From Halomonas sp. SpR8 (GTDB lineage Bacteria; Pseudomonadota; Gammaproteobacteria; Pseudomonadales; Halomonadaceae), in assembly GCF_031010195.1 (NCBI RefSeq), contig NZ_JAUAMC010000002.1, forward strand, positions 558,001-622,000: a stretch of 64,000 nt of DNA, given 5' to 3'. This document shows positions 40,225 to 50,830 of this stretch, piece after piece. The notes beneath the pieces were generated by a model. It made no database searches. It had not been told where the DNA came from and saw only the letters and a program-made list of their open reading frames with translations. The translations under genes were made by a program, and so were the position numbers. Each line of letters starts with the position of its first letter. The first letter of the stretch is position 1.

Positions 40225-40611
40225 CTAATCCTGCTCACTATCGAGCAGCAGCGCATCATCGACTTCTGAAATCTCTAATGCCGTTTCGTCATCCAGGTCG
40301 ATCGCCAGATAGCTGTGCTCAACGCGTACATATGCCTGGAACAGCTCCCAGTCCAGTTTATCCGGCCACTGGCGCTCATCCTCTTCCCAAGCGCGCAGCT
40401 CAGTTTCAAGGATTTCCAGGTAACGCTCGCGCACAAATGTTTCCAGCGCTTCCGGGGTATCCATCTCAGGAATTAGGTAAATGGTACTTTCGCGCTCGAC
40501 GTCGTCCAGGGTCAGGTCATCGTCTCCCATGGTGGGTTCCAGCGCGTTGATCCAGTCCACAAAGGGCTGGGTCGGCCTGACGCTCAGTGCGGAGCGGTTA
40601 AGCAGTTTCAT
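40225..40611 (-). CDS. Small acidic protein of unknown function
   Basis: 128 residues, strongly acidic, no signal or membrane segment. It begins MKLLNRSALSVRPTQPFVDW, continues with IYLIPEMDTPEALETFVRERY and ends in the acidic run LEISEVDDALLLDSEQD. The start at ATG 40611 has a strong GAGGAG site; longer frames lack support. It follows lysS by about 85 bases. I do not recognise the family. Confidence 0.75.
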   Translation of the reverse strand: MKLLNRSALSVRPTQPFVDWINALEPTMGDDDLTLDDVERESTIYLIPEMDTPEALETFVRERYLEILETELRAWEEDERQWPDKLDWELFQAYVRVEHSYLAIDLDDETALEISEVDDALLLDSEQD

Positions 40612-40695
40612 GGGATTCTCCTCGCCGTCGAAACGTTGACCATTATGGGCGCTATAACGCGCCCTTACCAACTTTTCATCCGCTATCTTAGCGTG

Positions 40696-42207
40696 TTAGT
40701 CCACTTCAGGGCGCATCGCCGGGAATAGCAGCACATCGCGAATCGAGGCGCTATCGGTGAATAGCATCACCAGGCGGTCGATACCGATGCCTTCGCCGGC
40801 GGTAGGCGGCATCCCGTACTCCAATGCACGCACATAATCCGCATCGTAATACATCGCTTCCAAGTCGCCGGCGTCTTTTTCCGCTGACTGGGCGCGGAAG
40901 CGCTCCGCCTGGTCTTCGGCATCGTTAAGCTCCGAGAAACCGTTGGCGATTTCGCGCCCACCGACAAAGAACTCAAAGCGGTCGGTGACGAAGGGATTAG
41001 CGTCGTTGCGCCGCGCTAATGGGCTGACTTCCGCCGGATACTCGGTGATAAAGGTCGGCTGGTCGAGCTTATGCTCGGCGACCTCTTCAAAGATCTCCGT
41101 TTGCACCTTACCCAGGCCCCAGCTCTCTTTGACCTTGATGCCGAGCTTCTCAGCAGTGACCCGTGCCGCTTCCAGCGAATCCAGATCGCTGTCGGCAATG
41201 CCATCACCATGGTCAAGGATCGCCTGACGCAAGGTCAAACGGGCAAAAGGTTTGCCGAAATCGTAGCTCGCTCCCTGATACTCAATCACCGTGCTACCGA
41301 GTACTTCCTCAGCGGCGGTGCGCAGCATGGCTTCGGTCATATCGAGCAGATCACGGTAATCCGCGTAGGCCCAGTAGAACTCCACCATGGTGAATTCTGG
41401 GTTATGGCGAGTCGAAAGCCCCTCGTTGCGGAAGTTGCGGTTAATCTCGAATACTTTTTCGAAGCCGCCCACCACTAAACGCTTGAGATAAAGCTCCGGC
41501 GCAATACGCAGATACATATCGATATCCAGCGCATTGTGATGGGTAATGAAGGGGCGCGCCGCCGCGCCGCCCGGAATCGGCTGCAGCATCGGCGTTTCCA
41601 CTTCCATAAAGCCGCGGGCTTCAAAGAAGCGGCGCATGGAGCTGATCACCGCTGCGCGGGTTTCAAACACCTTGCGCGACTGTGGATTCATGATCAGATC
41701 TACATAGCGCTGGCGATAGCGGGCTTCCATATCGGTGAGGCCGTGAAACTTATCCGGCAGCGGACGCAGGCTCTTGGTGAGCAGCTGCGCCTCTTTCATC
41801 ATCACGTACAGATCGCCCTTGCCGGATTTATGCACCGGCCCGTGGCCGGCGACGATATCACCGATGTCCCAGCTTTTAACGTCTTCCAGCACGTCGGCAG
41901 GCAGGCCTTTTTTATCCACGTAGAGCTGGATTTGCCCAGCCACATCCTGAATAACGATGAAGGGGCCGCGTTGACGCATCACGCGGCCCGCCACCGAGGC
42001 GTGGTGATCCAACGCTTCAAGCTCGACCTTGTCTTTATCGCCGAAGGCATCTTGCAGCTCAACGGTTAAGCTGTCGCGGCGAAAGTCATTGGGAAACGCA
42101 CTCTTTCCCTGCTCAGCGGCGCGCTCGCGGCGAGCGGTCAGCTTGGCCCGGCGCTCGGCAATCAGGTGGTTTTCGTTGTCTGCAGGAGACGCGTCTTGGT
42201 TAGCCAT
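40696..42207 (-). CDS. lysS: Lysyl-tRNA synthetase, class II
   Basis: 503-residue class IIb synthetase. OB-fold anticodon domain ([20 protein letters not shown]), motif 2 [23 protein letters not shown] and motif 3 [15 protein letters not shown]. Downstream of prfB by 34 bases, the same operon order as E. coli. Confidence 0.97.
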   Translation of the reverse strand: MANQDASPADNENHLIAERRAKLTARRERAAEQGKSAFPNDFRRDSLTVELQDAFGDKDKVELEALDHHASVAGRVMRQRGPFIVIQDVAGQIQLYVDKKGLPADVLEDVKSWDIGDIVAGHGPVHKSGKGDLYVMMKEAQLLTKSLRPLPDKFHGLTDMEARYRQRYVDLIMNPQSRKVFETRAAVISSMRRFFEARGFMEVETPMLQPIPGGAAARPFITHHNALDIDMYLRIAPELYLKRLVVGGFEKVFEINRNFRNEGLSTRHNPEFTMVEFYWAYADYRDLLDMTEAMLRTAAEEVLGSTVIEYQGASYDFGKPFARLTLRQAILDHGDGIADSDLDSLEAARVTAEKLGIKVKESWGLGKVQTEIFEEVAEHKLDQPTFITEYPAEVSPLARRNDANPFVTDRFEFFVGGREIANGFSELNDAEDQAERFRAQSAEKDAGDLEAMYYDADYVRALEYGMPPTAGEGIGIDRLVMLFTDSASIRDVLLFPAMRPEVD

Positions 42208-42241
42208 GGGGCACCCTGTTCATGTTCAAACGCTAAAAAAA

Positions 42242-43340
42242 TTACAAGCCTTGCTTCAAGCTGGCGACGATAAATTGGTCAATATCCCCGTCGAGCACTT
42301 TATCGCAGTTGCTGGACTGCACACTGGTGCGCAAATCCTTGATGCGCTGATCATCCAGCACGTAAGAGCGGATCTGACTGCCCCAACCGATGTCGGCCTT
42401 GGAGTCCTCGGCCTCCTGCTTGGCCGTATTGCGCTTTTGCATCTCCAATTCCCACAGCCGCGCTTTCAACTGCTTCATGGCAAAATCGCGGTTGGCGTGC
42501 TGGCTGCGTTGCCCCTGACAGGCCACCACAATACCGCTGGGCTCGTGGGTAATCCGCACCGCCGAATCGGTAGTGTTAACGTGCTGACCACCCGCGCCGC
42601 TGGAGCGGTAGGTATCAACGCGCAAGTCCGAGGGATTGATCTCTACCTCGAAGCTGTCATCAATTTCCGGCGACAAAAATACCGACGCAAAGGAAGTATG
42701 CCGACGGCCACCTGAATCGAAGGGGCTTTTACGCACGAGTCGGTGCACGCCGGATTCGGTGCGCAGCCAGCCGAAGGCATAATCGCCTTGAATATGCACC
42801 GTGGCCGATTTAATGCCCGCCACCTCACCGGCGGAGATTTCGGTGATATCGGCTTTAAAGCCATGGCTCTCCGCCCAGCGCAGGTACATGCGCAATAAAA
42901 TATTGGCCCAATCCTGGGCTTCGGTACCGCCGGAGCCGGATTGAATATCCAGATAAGCGTTGTTTTGATCCATTTCACCGGAGAACATGCGCCGAAACTC
43001 AAGCTTTTCAAGGATAGCCTGCAGGCTATCCAGCTCTTTGCACACTTCTTCAACAGTGCCCTCGTCCTCTTCCATTTCAGCCAGCTCGAGCAGATCTCGG
43101 CTATCGCCAAGGCCCTGCTCAAGGTCATCAATGGTGGCCACAATGGCTTCAAGGGAGGCGCGCTCTTTGCCTAACTTCTGCGCGTAGTCTGGATCGTTCC
43201 AGACATTGGGATCTTCCAGTTCGCGGGTGACCTCTTCTAGCCGATCCTTCTTCTCGGCATAGTCAAAGATACCCCCTAAGAACGTCTGTCCGCTCAGACA
43301 GGTCCTTGAGCTGGTTGTGAATCGGATTGGTTTCCAACAT
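42242..43340 (-). CDS. prfB: Peptide chain release factor 2 with programmed +1 frameshift
   Basis: 365-residue RF2 made from two frames. The zero frame starts ATG 43340 ([17 protein letters not shown]) and reaches UGA at codon 26 (43265-43263). The slip site is CTT-TGA-C, preceded by the Shine-Dalgarno-like AGGGGG three bases upstream, exactly as in E. coli; the +1 frame then continues [11 protein letters not shown] to 42242. The UGA/UAA-specifying SPF motif (KSPFDSGG) and the catalytic GGQ ([13 protein letters not shown]) are both present. RF2 level autoregulates the shift. Confidence 0.97.
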
Positions 43341-43442
43341 GGGATCGCCCTAGCTTTGTCAACTCGGATCGTACAGAAGTGTATCGATCAGAAAAGCGCA
43401 TAGTGTAGCGAAATTGGCTTCCAACAACCATTAGCTCCGTCA

Positions 43443-43483
43443 CTATCGAAATTGCGTATAGCTGCATGTGTAATTTCTGATAG
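43443..43483. promoter_or_regulatory. Inverted repeat upstream of oppA
   Basis: CTATCGAAATT (43443-43453) and AATTTCTGATAG (43472-43483) form a near-perfect inverted repeat with one unpaired base, 18 bases apart, in the 227-base gap between prfB and oppA. It could be an operator or a 5' leader hairpin. No regulator is encoded nearby. Confidence 0.45.
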
Positions 43484-43567
43484 ACGCCTGCTTTTCACCG
43501 ATGCTAGTACTTAATTAGAGCTCAGATAGTCAAACAACCGTATTAGAACAATATTGGAGAGATCAGA

Positions 43568-45148
43568 ATGCTAAAAACTCGCACTCTCATGGGCCCTGTG
43601 GCGATAGCGCTGGCTTTTGGCTTTGCCGCCCCTCTTCAGGCAGATACGCTGCGAATAGCGATTTTGGGCGAACCTGCCTCTCTAGATCCGCATAAAATTA
43701 GCGGCACCTGGGAAAACGATGTGGTGGGTGACCTGTTTGAAGGCCTGGTCACTGAAGCAGCCGATGGCACACGCATTCCCGGCGTTGCCGAATCCTGGGA
43801 AATCTCCGATGACGGCACAGTGTACACCTTCACGCTAAGGGACAACGCCAAATGGTCGGACGGTGAACCTGTCACTGCTGATGACTTTGTGTTCGCCTTT
43901 CAGCGCATTTTATCGCCAGCCACCGCCGCTAATTACGCCTACCTGCTGTATCCGATTAAAAATGCCGAAGCCGTCTATGCAGGCGACGCCGCTACCAGCA
44001 CCTTGGGTGTCGAGGCCATAGACGCGACTACCTTGCAGGTAACCCTAGAACGTTCAACGCCTTATTTTTTAGATCAGCTCTCCCATTACACCGCCTATCC
44101 GCTGCCACGCCACGCGGTGGAAGCACATGGCAATGAGTGGTCCAAGCCGGGCAACATGGTCTCCAACGGTGCTTTTCAGCTAGAGGACTGGCAGTCGCAA
44201 ACGCGTATCACAGCCTCCCGCAACCCCAATTTTCACGATGCTGATCAGATAGCACTGGACGAAATTGTTTACTTCCCCATTGAAGAACGCAATACAGCGC
44301 TCAACCGCTTCCGTGCAGGCGAAATCGATATCGCCCGAGAGTTTCCGACTCAGCAGTACGACTGGCTGATGGATAACCTGCCAGAAGCCGTTCAGGTGGC
44401 CCCCTACCTCGGTATTTATTACTACGTTTTCAATGCCCGTGACGGCCATGCGACCACTGACCCGCGTGTGCGTGAAGCGCTTAGCCTGGCCGTTCGCCGC
44501 GAAGTCATCACAGACCAAATTCTCGGTACTGGCGAACTGCCTGCATATAGTTTTGTGCCGCCTAACGTCAGCCACTATGAAGCCCCCACCGCCAGCTTCG
44601 TCGAGCTTTCTCAGGAAGAGCGTTTGGAACGCGCCCGTGAATTGCTCCAAGAGGCCGGCTATGGCCCAGACAATCCGCTGGAACTCATGCTGCGCTATAA
44701 CACCAGCGAGGACCATCGCAAGGTCGCCATCGCCATTGCTGCCATGTGGAAGCCCCTGGGCGTTGAGGTAGAGCTGTATAATTCGGAGGTAGCCGTTCAC
44801 TACGCGGATATTCGTCAGGGCGACTTCGACGTTGCTCGAGCCGGTTGGATTGGTGACTACAACGACGCCCAAAACTTCCTAAGCCTATTGGAGAGTAACG
44901 TCGCCAATAACTACGGTGCCTACAGCTCGCCAGAGTTTGATGCACTGATGAGCGAAGCCGCGAATACCCAGGATCTGGATAAGCGAGCCGACATCATGGC
45001 CGAGGCAGAGACCATCGCCCTAGAAAATAGCGCTACGCTACCGATCTACTACTACGTCTCGCGCAATCTTGTTAGCCCCGACATTTCCGGCTGGGAAACC
45101 AATATTGAAGATATCCATCGCTCGCGCTGGGTTCACTTCGACGATTGA
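43568..45148 (+). CDS. oppA: Oligopeptide ABC transporter substrate-binding protein
   Basis: 526-residue periplasmic binding protein of the SBP_bac_5 family. Signal peptide MLKTRTLMGPVAIALAFGF then cleavage after PLQA. Conserved EPASLDPHKISGTWENDVVGDLFEGLV and the peptide-binding pattern through WSDGEPVTADDFVFAFQRIL. First of a four-gene operon; about 78 bases before oppB. Peptide class is not predictable by eye. Confidence 0.92.
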   Translation: MLKTRTLMGPVAIALAFGFAAPLQADTLRIAILGEPASLDPHKISGTWENDVVGDLFEGLVTEAADGTRIPGVAESWEISDDGTVYTFTLRDNAKWSDGEPVTADDFVFAFQRILSPATAANYAYLLYPIKNAEAVYAGDAATSTLGVEAIDATTLQVTLERSTPYFLDQLSHYTAYPLPRHAVEAHGNEWSKPGNMVSNGAFQLEDWQSQTRITASRNPNFHDADQIALDEIVYFPIEERNTALNRFRAGEIDIAREFPTQQYDWLMDNLPEAVQVAPYLGIYYYVFNARDGHATTDPRVREALSLAVRREVITDQILGTGELPAYSFVPPNVSHYEAPTASFVELSQEERLERARELLQEAGYGPDNPLELMLRYNTSEDHRKVAIAIAAMWKPLGVEVELYNSEVAVHYADIRQGDFDVARAGWIGDYNDAQNFLSLLESNVANNYGAYSSPEFDALMSEAANTQDLDKRADIMAEAETIALENSATLPIYYYVSRNLVSPDISGWETNIEDIHRSRWVHFDD

Positions 45149-45226
45149 TTTCCTGTAGTTCGTTTTTTATCACAACTGACTACCGCTACACCCTCGGGCC
45201 TTTGGCCTGAGGAGCGAGGCCCGATA

Positions 45227-46156
45227 ATGCTCAGCTACACCCTAAAACGCTTGCTTCAGGCGATCCCGACCCTGTGGATTGTCATTACGCTGTCGTTCTT
45301 TTTAATGCACCTGGCTCCCGGTGGGCCTTTCGACGGCGAGCGTCAGCTCCCGCCGGAAATCGAGGCCAACTTAATGGCCTCTTACGGCCTGGACAAACCC
45401 GTCTGGGAACAGTATTTCACCTACATGGGAAACCTGCTCCAAGGCGACCTCGGCCCCTCGTTCAAATACAAGGATTTTTCGGTTACCGAGCTCGTCGTTC
45501 AAGGCTTCCCTGTCAGCCTGGAACTCGGCCTATGGGCAATCAGCCTCGCGCTTCTGGTCGGTATTCCCATGGGGGTTATTGCGGCGCTTAAACGCAACTC
45601 CACCGTTGACTACATGGTGATGGGCACAGCGCTTGCCGGGGTGGCCATTCCCAACTTTGTGATTGCCCCGCTAATGGCACTGGTGTTCGGTGTATTTCTA
45701 GCCTGGCTACCGGTCGGCGGTTGGAACGACGGTCATTGGCGAAACATGATCCTCCCCGTAGTGGCACTCTCTATTCAGCAAATTGCGTATATCGCGCGAA
45801 TGATGCGCGCCAGCATGATTGAAGTACTGAGTAGCCATTTCATCCGCACAGCCCGAGCCAAAGGTCTTAGCGAGAGCGAGGTGATCTTTCGTCACGCCTT
45901 ACGTCCGTCAATGCTCCCCGTGGTCTCCTACTTAGGGCCTGCTATTGCCGGGATCATTACCGGCTCGGTGGTAATTGAACAGATTTTTGGGATACCCGGC
46001 ATTGGCCGTTACTTCGTCCAGGCAGCGCTCAACCGGGACTATACCCTGGTGATGGGCACGGTGGTTTTTTACGGCGGCCTGATCGTCCTTCTCAACCTAA
46101 TCGTCGATTTACTCTACTCGGCTCTGGATCCGCAAATTCGCTATGATAATGAATAA
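45227..46156 (+). CDS. oppB: Oligopeptide ABC transporter permease OppB
   Basis: 309-residue permease with about six helices. MLSYTLKRLLQAIPTLWIVI, FFLMHLAPGGPFDGERQLPP and the EAA loop RTARAKGLSESEVIFRHALR are OppB-like. Overlaps oppC by 14 bases. Confidence 0.94.
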   Translation: MLSYTLKRLLQAIPTLWIVITLSFFLMHLAPGGPFDGERQLPPEIEANLMASYGLDKPVWEQYFTYMGNLLQGDLGPSFKYKDFSVTELVVQGFPVSLELGLWAISLALLVGIPMGVIAALKRNSTVDYMVMGTALAGVAIPNFVIAPLMALVFGVFLAWLPVGGWNDGHWRNMILPVVALSIQQIAYIARMMRASMIEVLSSHFIRTARAKGLSESEVIFRHALRPSMLPVVSYLGPAIAGIITGSVVIEQIFGIPGIGRYFVQAALNRDYTLVMGTVVFYGGLIVLLNLIVDLLYSALDPQIRYDNE

Positions 46157-47027
46157 TGCAACGTTGTCCCCTCCGGTCGCCAGCAACAGTCTAGCCCGCG
46201 AAGCATGGCGACGGCTTCGCCAAAATAGTGCGGCGACCGCTAGCCTTGTGCTCCTCATCGCCATTGCCCTGGCCTGCTTATTGGGCCCCTGGCTAACCCC
46301 CTGGGCGCTTGATGAAGTGGACTGGAATGCCTTTCTGGCCCCGCCAAGCTTAGAAAGCGGCCACTATGCGGGCACTGATGCCAATGGCCGCGACCTGCTC
46401 ACGCGGGTATTACACGGGGGGCAGATTTCACTCTCCGTTGCCTTGGTAGCGACTCTTGTTTCGCTGGTGATCGGCGTCCTTTACGGCGCGATTGCCGGCT
46501 ACGTGGGCGGCCGGGTCGACAACCTGATGATGCGCTTTGTCGACATCATGTACTCGCTGCCCTTCATGTTTATGGTCATCCTGCTGATGGTGGTGTTTGG
46601 GCGGAATATCCTACTGATCTACGCCGCCATTGGCGCCGTAGAGTGGCTTGACATGTCACGCATCGTGCGCGGACAGGTACTCGCTTTAAAACGTCGCGAG
46701 TTCGTCGAAGCCGCCCATGCCCTGGGCGTGAACAGCTTCAAGGTCGTCACACGCCACCTGATTCCCAATGCCATCGGGCCGGTGATCATTTATGTCACCC
46801 TCACCGTCCCCAAGGTCATTTTGCTGGAAAGCTTTCTCTCCTTTCTGGGCCTCGGCGTTCAAGAACCGCTGACCAGTTGGGGCGTACTGATCAGCGAAGG
46901 CAAGGACATGATGGAAACGGCGCCCTGGATGCTGATTATCCCCTCTGCGTTTCTGGCCACCACGCTGCTGTGCTTAAACTTCCTGGGCGACGGTCTACGC
47001 GACGCCCTCGATCCCAAAACACGTTAA
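46143..47027 (+). CDS. oppC: Oligopeptide ABC transporter permease OppC
   Basis: 294-residue permease with six helices and the EAA loop EAAHALGVNSFKVVTRHLIP. The N-terminal stretch to residue 25 is cytoplasmic. The ATG at 46143 and another two codons later are both possible; overlap with oppB implies coupling. The 3' end with the stop codon is partly duplicated just downstream (47019-47048). Confidence 0.93.
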   Translation: MIMNNATLSPPVASNSLAREAWRRLRQNSAATASLVLLIAIALACLLGPWLTPWALDEVDWNAFLAPPSLESGHYAGTDANGRDLLTRVLHGGQISLSVALVATLVSLVIGVLYGAIAGYVGGRVDNLMMRFVDIMYSLPFMFMVILLMVVFGRNILLIYAAIGAVEWLDMSRIVRGQVLALKRREFVEAAHALGVNSFKVVTRHLIPNAIGPVIIYVTLTVPKVILLESFLSFLGLGVQEPLTSWGVLISEGKDMMETAPWMLIIPSAFLATTLLCLNFLGDGLRDALDPKTR

Positions 47028-47048
47028 CAAAAGACGCGTTAATAAAGG
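47019..47048. repeat. Duplicated 3' end of oppC
   Basis: ACACGTTAACAAAAG (47019-47033, containing the last codons and TAA stop of oppC) is followed by ACGCGTTAATAAAGG (47034-47048), carrying a second TAA in a 33-base spacer before the ATPase gene. Confidence 0.7.
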
Positions 47049-47060
47049 CAAGGAGGCGAT

Positions 47061-48674
<1,614 letters not shown>

Positions 48675-48724
48675 ACTCTCAAGCGCTCACTCTAGCGTCT
48701 GATGGCGTTCTACCATTCACTAAA

Positions 48725-48746
48725 AAACCCGGCGTGCGCCGGGTTT
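48725..48746. terminator. Terminator between the opp operon and fadL
   Basis: AAACCCGGCG (48725-48734) and CGCCGGGTTT (48737-48746) with a TG centre, flanked by A and T runs. It can serve both convergent transcripts, although the two-base centre means that the innermost pairs stay open. Confidence 0.8.
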
Positions 48747-48747
48747 C

Positions 48748-48796
48748 TATGGGTTAAAACTCGCTATGGCTTAAAAGCGATAGGGCTTAAAAGCGA
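48748..48796. repeat. Three-copy 16-bp repeat overlapping the 3' end of fadL
   Basis: Units TATGGGTTAAAACTCGC (48748-48764), TATGGCTTAAAAGCGA (48765-48780) and TAGGGCTTAAAAGCGA (48781-48796). The last unit contains the TAA stop and the last two codons of fadL, so the spacer repeats the end of the gene outwards. Confidence 0.85.
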
Positions 48797-50136
48797 TAGG
48801 TCAACTGCGCGCCAAAACCGTGGGCTTCGTTTTTGTAGTCGGCCGAATAGCTAGCACCACCAACAGGGAAACCACCTGTGGCTTCACTCGCCAGCAAGTC
48901 ATTACGATCTTGCTCCACAAAAGTGCCGCGCTCAGTCAAGTAAGAGTAGGCAACATCGACTGTCAGATCAGGCGTTGGGCTCCATCCTGCCCCCAGCGAG
49001 AAAATACGCCGATCATCGGAAGGAATGCGTACACTACGATCTTCATCATTAGTCGGCGTCATGTCTAAGGTTACCCCTGCACGCAGCGCCAAGGTGGGCG
49101 TCAGTTGGTACTCACCCCCCGTAGCAAACGCCCAAGCGTTTGAATAGTTCTGAACTTCTTGGGTAATCGTATCGCCTTGGCTACCGGTAACCAAAATTTG
49201 ATCAAACTGGCTCCAGCGAACCCAGGACGCCCCGAACATCAGCTTGAGACGATCCGTCATCTGCTGGGTTATGGAGAAGTTAACCGTCTCGGGAGTGGTT
49301 AAGTCCAGATTCGCGGTATCCGAGCGAACGACATTGCCCAGCGGGTCGGTAGCGCTAAAATCACCTTCCAGGGTGTAATCGACCTTCGAGCGGTAGGTCA
49401 GGCCCAAGGTGGTTTCAGGTATCGGGCGATAGATAACGCCCAGATTATATCCCCATGCTTCATCGTCACCATCCACCCGTGAGTCGATGTCATTAGCGGG
49501 GTTAAACGTAGCCTCAGAGGGTAGCTGTCGACGCAGCTCCCCTTCCACTTGGTTGTATGTGATGCCCGCACCGACCGACCACTGATCGTTAAAGCGATAA
49601 GACACCGTGGGCTGCGCACTGATCACTTTGACTTCGGTGTAGTCGCCAAAATAGCGGCCCTGGAAGTCATCTTCGTAGTCGGTTTTGGAGCCAAAGGGGG
49701 CATATACCCCGAACCCGAACGCTAGTCGATCAGTCACTGGCTGCGCATAGAACGCAAAGGGGATAGGCGTTCCTGGCACCATATCGCCATCGTTCCCCCC
49801 AGGAATGCTGCCTACCGGAATCTGATTGCCATTTGGGGCGCCGCCCATGGCAACGCCCGAATCAATAAAGCGGCTCGCTTGGACATTAGAGATATCTGTA
49901 TTTACGTTTAGGTAGGTTGCCCCCACCGTGACTTGCGCACGGTCTAAAAACGACATGCCCGCCGGGTTGCCATACACGATCGTGGCATCATGAATATTAG
50001 AGCTGCGCCCAGCATGGCCGTAGCCCTGCCCACTCACACTCTGTTCGTTAATCTGATACCCACCCGCGTGGGCTTGACTGGCGAAGGCAGCCGTAATCGC
50101 AGCAGCCAGGGTGAGCTTATTAAATTTATTATTCAT
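48787..50136 (-). CDS. FadL/OmpP1-type outer-membrane transporter
   Basis: 449-residue beta-barrel for hydrophobic substrates. Signal peptide ends SQAHA; the plug region GGYQINEQSVSGQGYGHAG with the conserved NPAGMSFL follows; the barrel ends in YRF with a terminal Phe. I start at ATG 50136; the longer frame only prepends non-signal sequence. Fatty acids are a likely substrate, but other hydrocarbons are possible. It has its own terminator. Confidence 0.9.
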   Translation of the reverse strand: MNNKFNKLTLAAAITAAFASQAHAGGYQINEQSVSGQGYGHAGRSSNIHDATIVYGNPAGMSFLDRAQVTVGATYLNVNTDISNVQASRFIDSGVAMGGAPNGNQIPVGSIPGGNDGDMVPGTPIPFAFYAQPVTDRLAFGFGVYAPFGSKTDYEDDFQGRYFGDYTEVKVISAQPTVSYRFNDQWSVGAGITYNQVEGELRRQLPSEATFNPANDIDSRVDGDDEAWGYNLGVIYRPIPETTLGLTYRSKVDYTLEGDFSATDPLGNVVRSDTANLDLTTPETVNFSITQQMTDRLKLMFGASWVRWSQFDQILVTGSQGDTITQEVQNYSNAWAFATGGEYQLTPTLALRAGVTLDMTPTNDEDRSVRIPSDDRRIFSLGAGWSPTPDLTVDVAYSYLTERGTFVEQDRNDLLASEATGGFPVGGASYSADYKNEAHGFGAQLTYRF

Positions 50137-50333
50137 AGTAGGCCTCTCTTCCCGATGATCCAGTGGATACCGACAATCCACCCTCGTTATGCTTTACATG
50201 ACTGTTTTCTCGCAACTGGGCCCAAGGTTCAAGAGCAAACGAGCGTTTTATTTTATTTTTGACTTATACATTAGTCGCACGACCGTTTTAAATCAGTGTT
50301 TTAGTCATTTCAGCGTATTGAGCAAAGGTGGCC

Positions 50334-50365
50334 TTGACCTATGGGTAACCCATAGGTTCTACACT
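50334..50365 (+). promoter_or_regulatory. MerR/CueR-type promoter-operator of the copper unit
   Basis: -35 TTGACC (50334-50339) and -10 TACACT (50360-50365) are 20 bp apart, the overlong spacing typical of MerR-activated promoters. Between them lies a perfect dyad: ACCTATGGGT (50337-50346) and ACCCATAGGT (50348-50357) around A50347. The outer ACCT/AGGT agree with the CueR-box pattern. It drives merR and, by overlap, copA. Confidence 0.87.
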
Positions 50366-50401
50366 CAATAAACACTATTTAACCGGTCGGGAGAACAGGC
50401 C

Positions 50402-50830
50402 ATGAAAGTGAACGAGCTTGCCAAACGGGGTGGAGTTACCGCTGAGACCGTGCGCCACTACACTCGTGAGCGGCTACTTGCCCCGCAGCGCCATCCGGAT
50501 AACGGCTATCAGCTATATTCACATACCGACTTGGAGCGGCTGCGCTTTATTCAGCGGGCGCGCAAACTCGGTTTTAGCGTGGCCGAAATCCGCGACATCC
50601 TCACGCACGCCGACCAAGGCGACTCCCCCTGCCCTTTGGTACGCGACTTACTCGCCACCCGCCTGCCACAAATCCGCGCACGCATTGCCGAACTCGAAGC
50701 GCTGGCCGAGCGAATGGAGCAGGCCATGGAGAGCTGGCAACACATGCCCGATGGCTCCCCCGACGGCCACAGCGTCTGCCGTTTGATTGAGAGCTTCCCC
50801 GAGGCAGCACCGACTAAGGAAACGCTATGA
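50402..50830 (+). CDS. MerR-family copper/heavy-metal responsive activator
   Basis: 142-residue MerR regulator. [23 protein letters not shown], then [22 protein letters not shown] and the dimerisation helix. Two candidate metal Cys: C78 in [11 protein letters not shown] and C124 in HSVCRLIE. The wide spacing of the Cys is more ZntR-like than CueR-like, but the gene overlaps copA by 4 bases, so copper or silver is the likely inducer. I leave the symbol blank because the metal cannot be decided from sequence. Confidence 0.85.
   Translation: MKVNELAKRGGVTAETVRHYTRERLLAPQRHPDNGYQLYSHTDLERLRFIQRARKLGFSVAEIRDILTHADQGDSPCPLVRDLLATRLPQIRARIAELEALAERMEQAMESWQHMPDGSPDGHSVCRLIESFPEAAPTKETL

Noticed and set aside
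42242-43340. prfB as a pseudogene or two genes
   Set aside because: The frame change is at the known programmed CTT-TGA-C site with its upstream AGGGGG; the product is full length.
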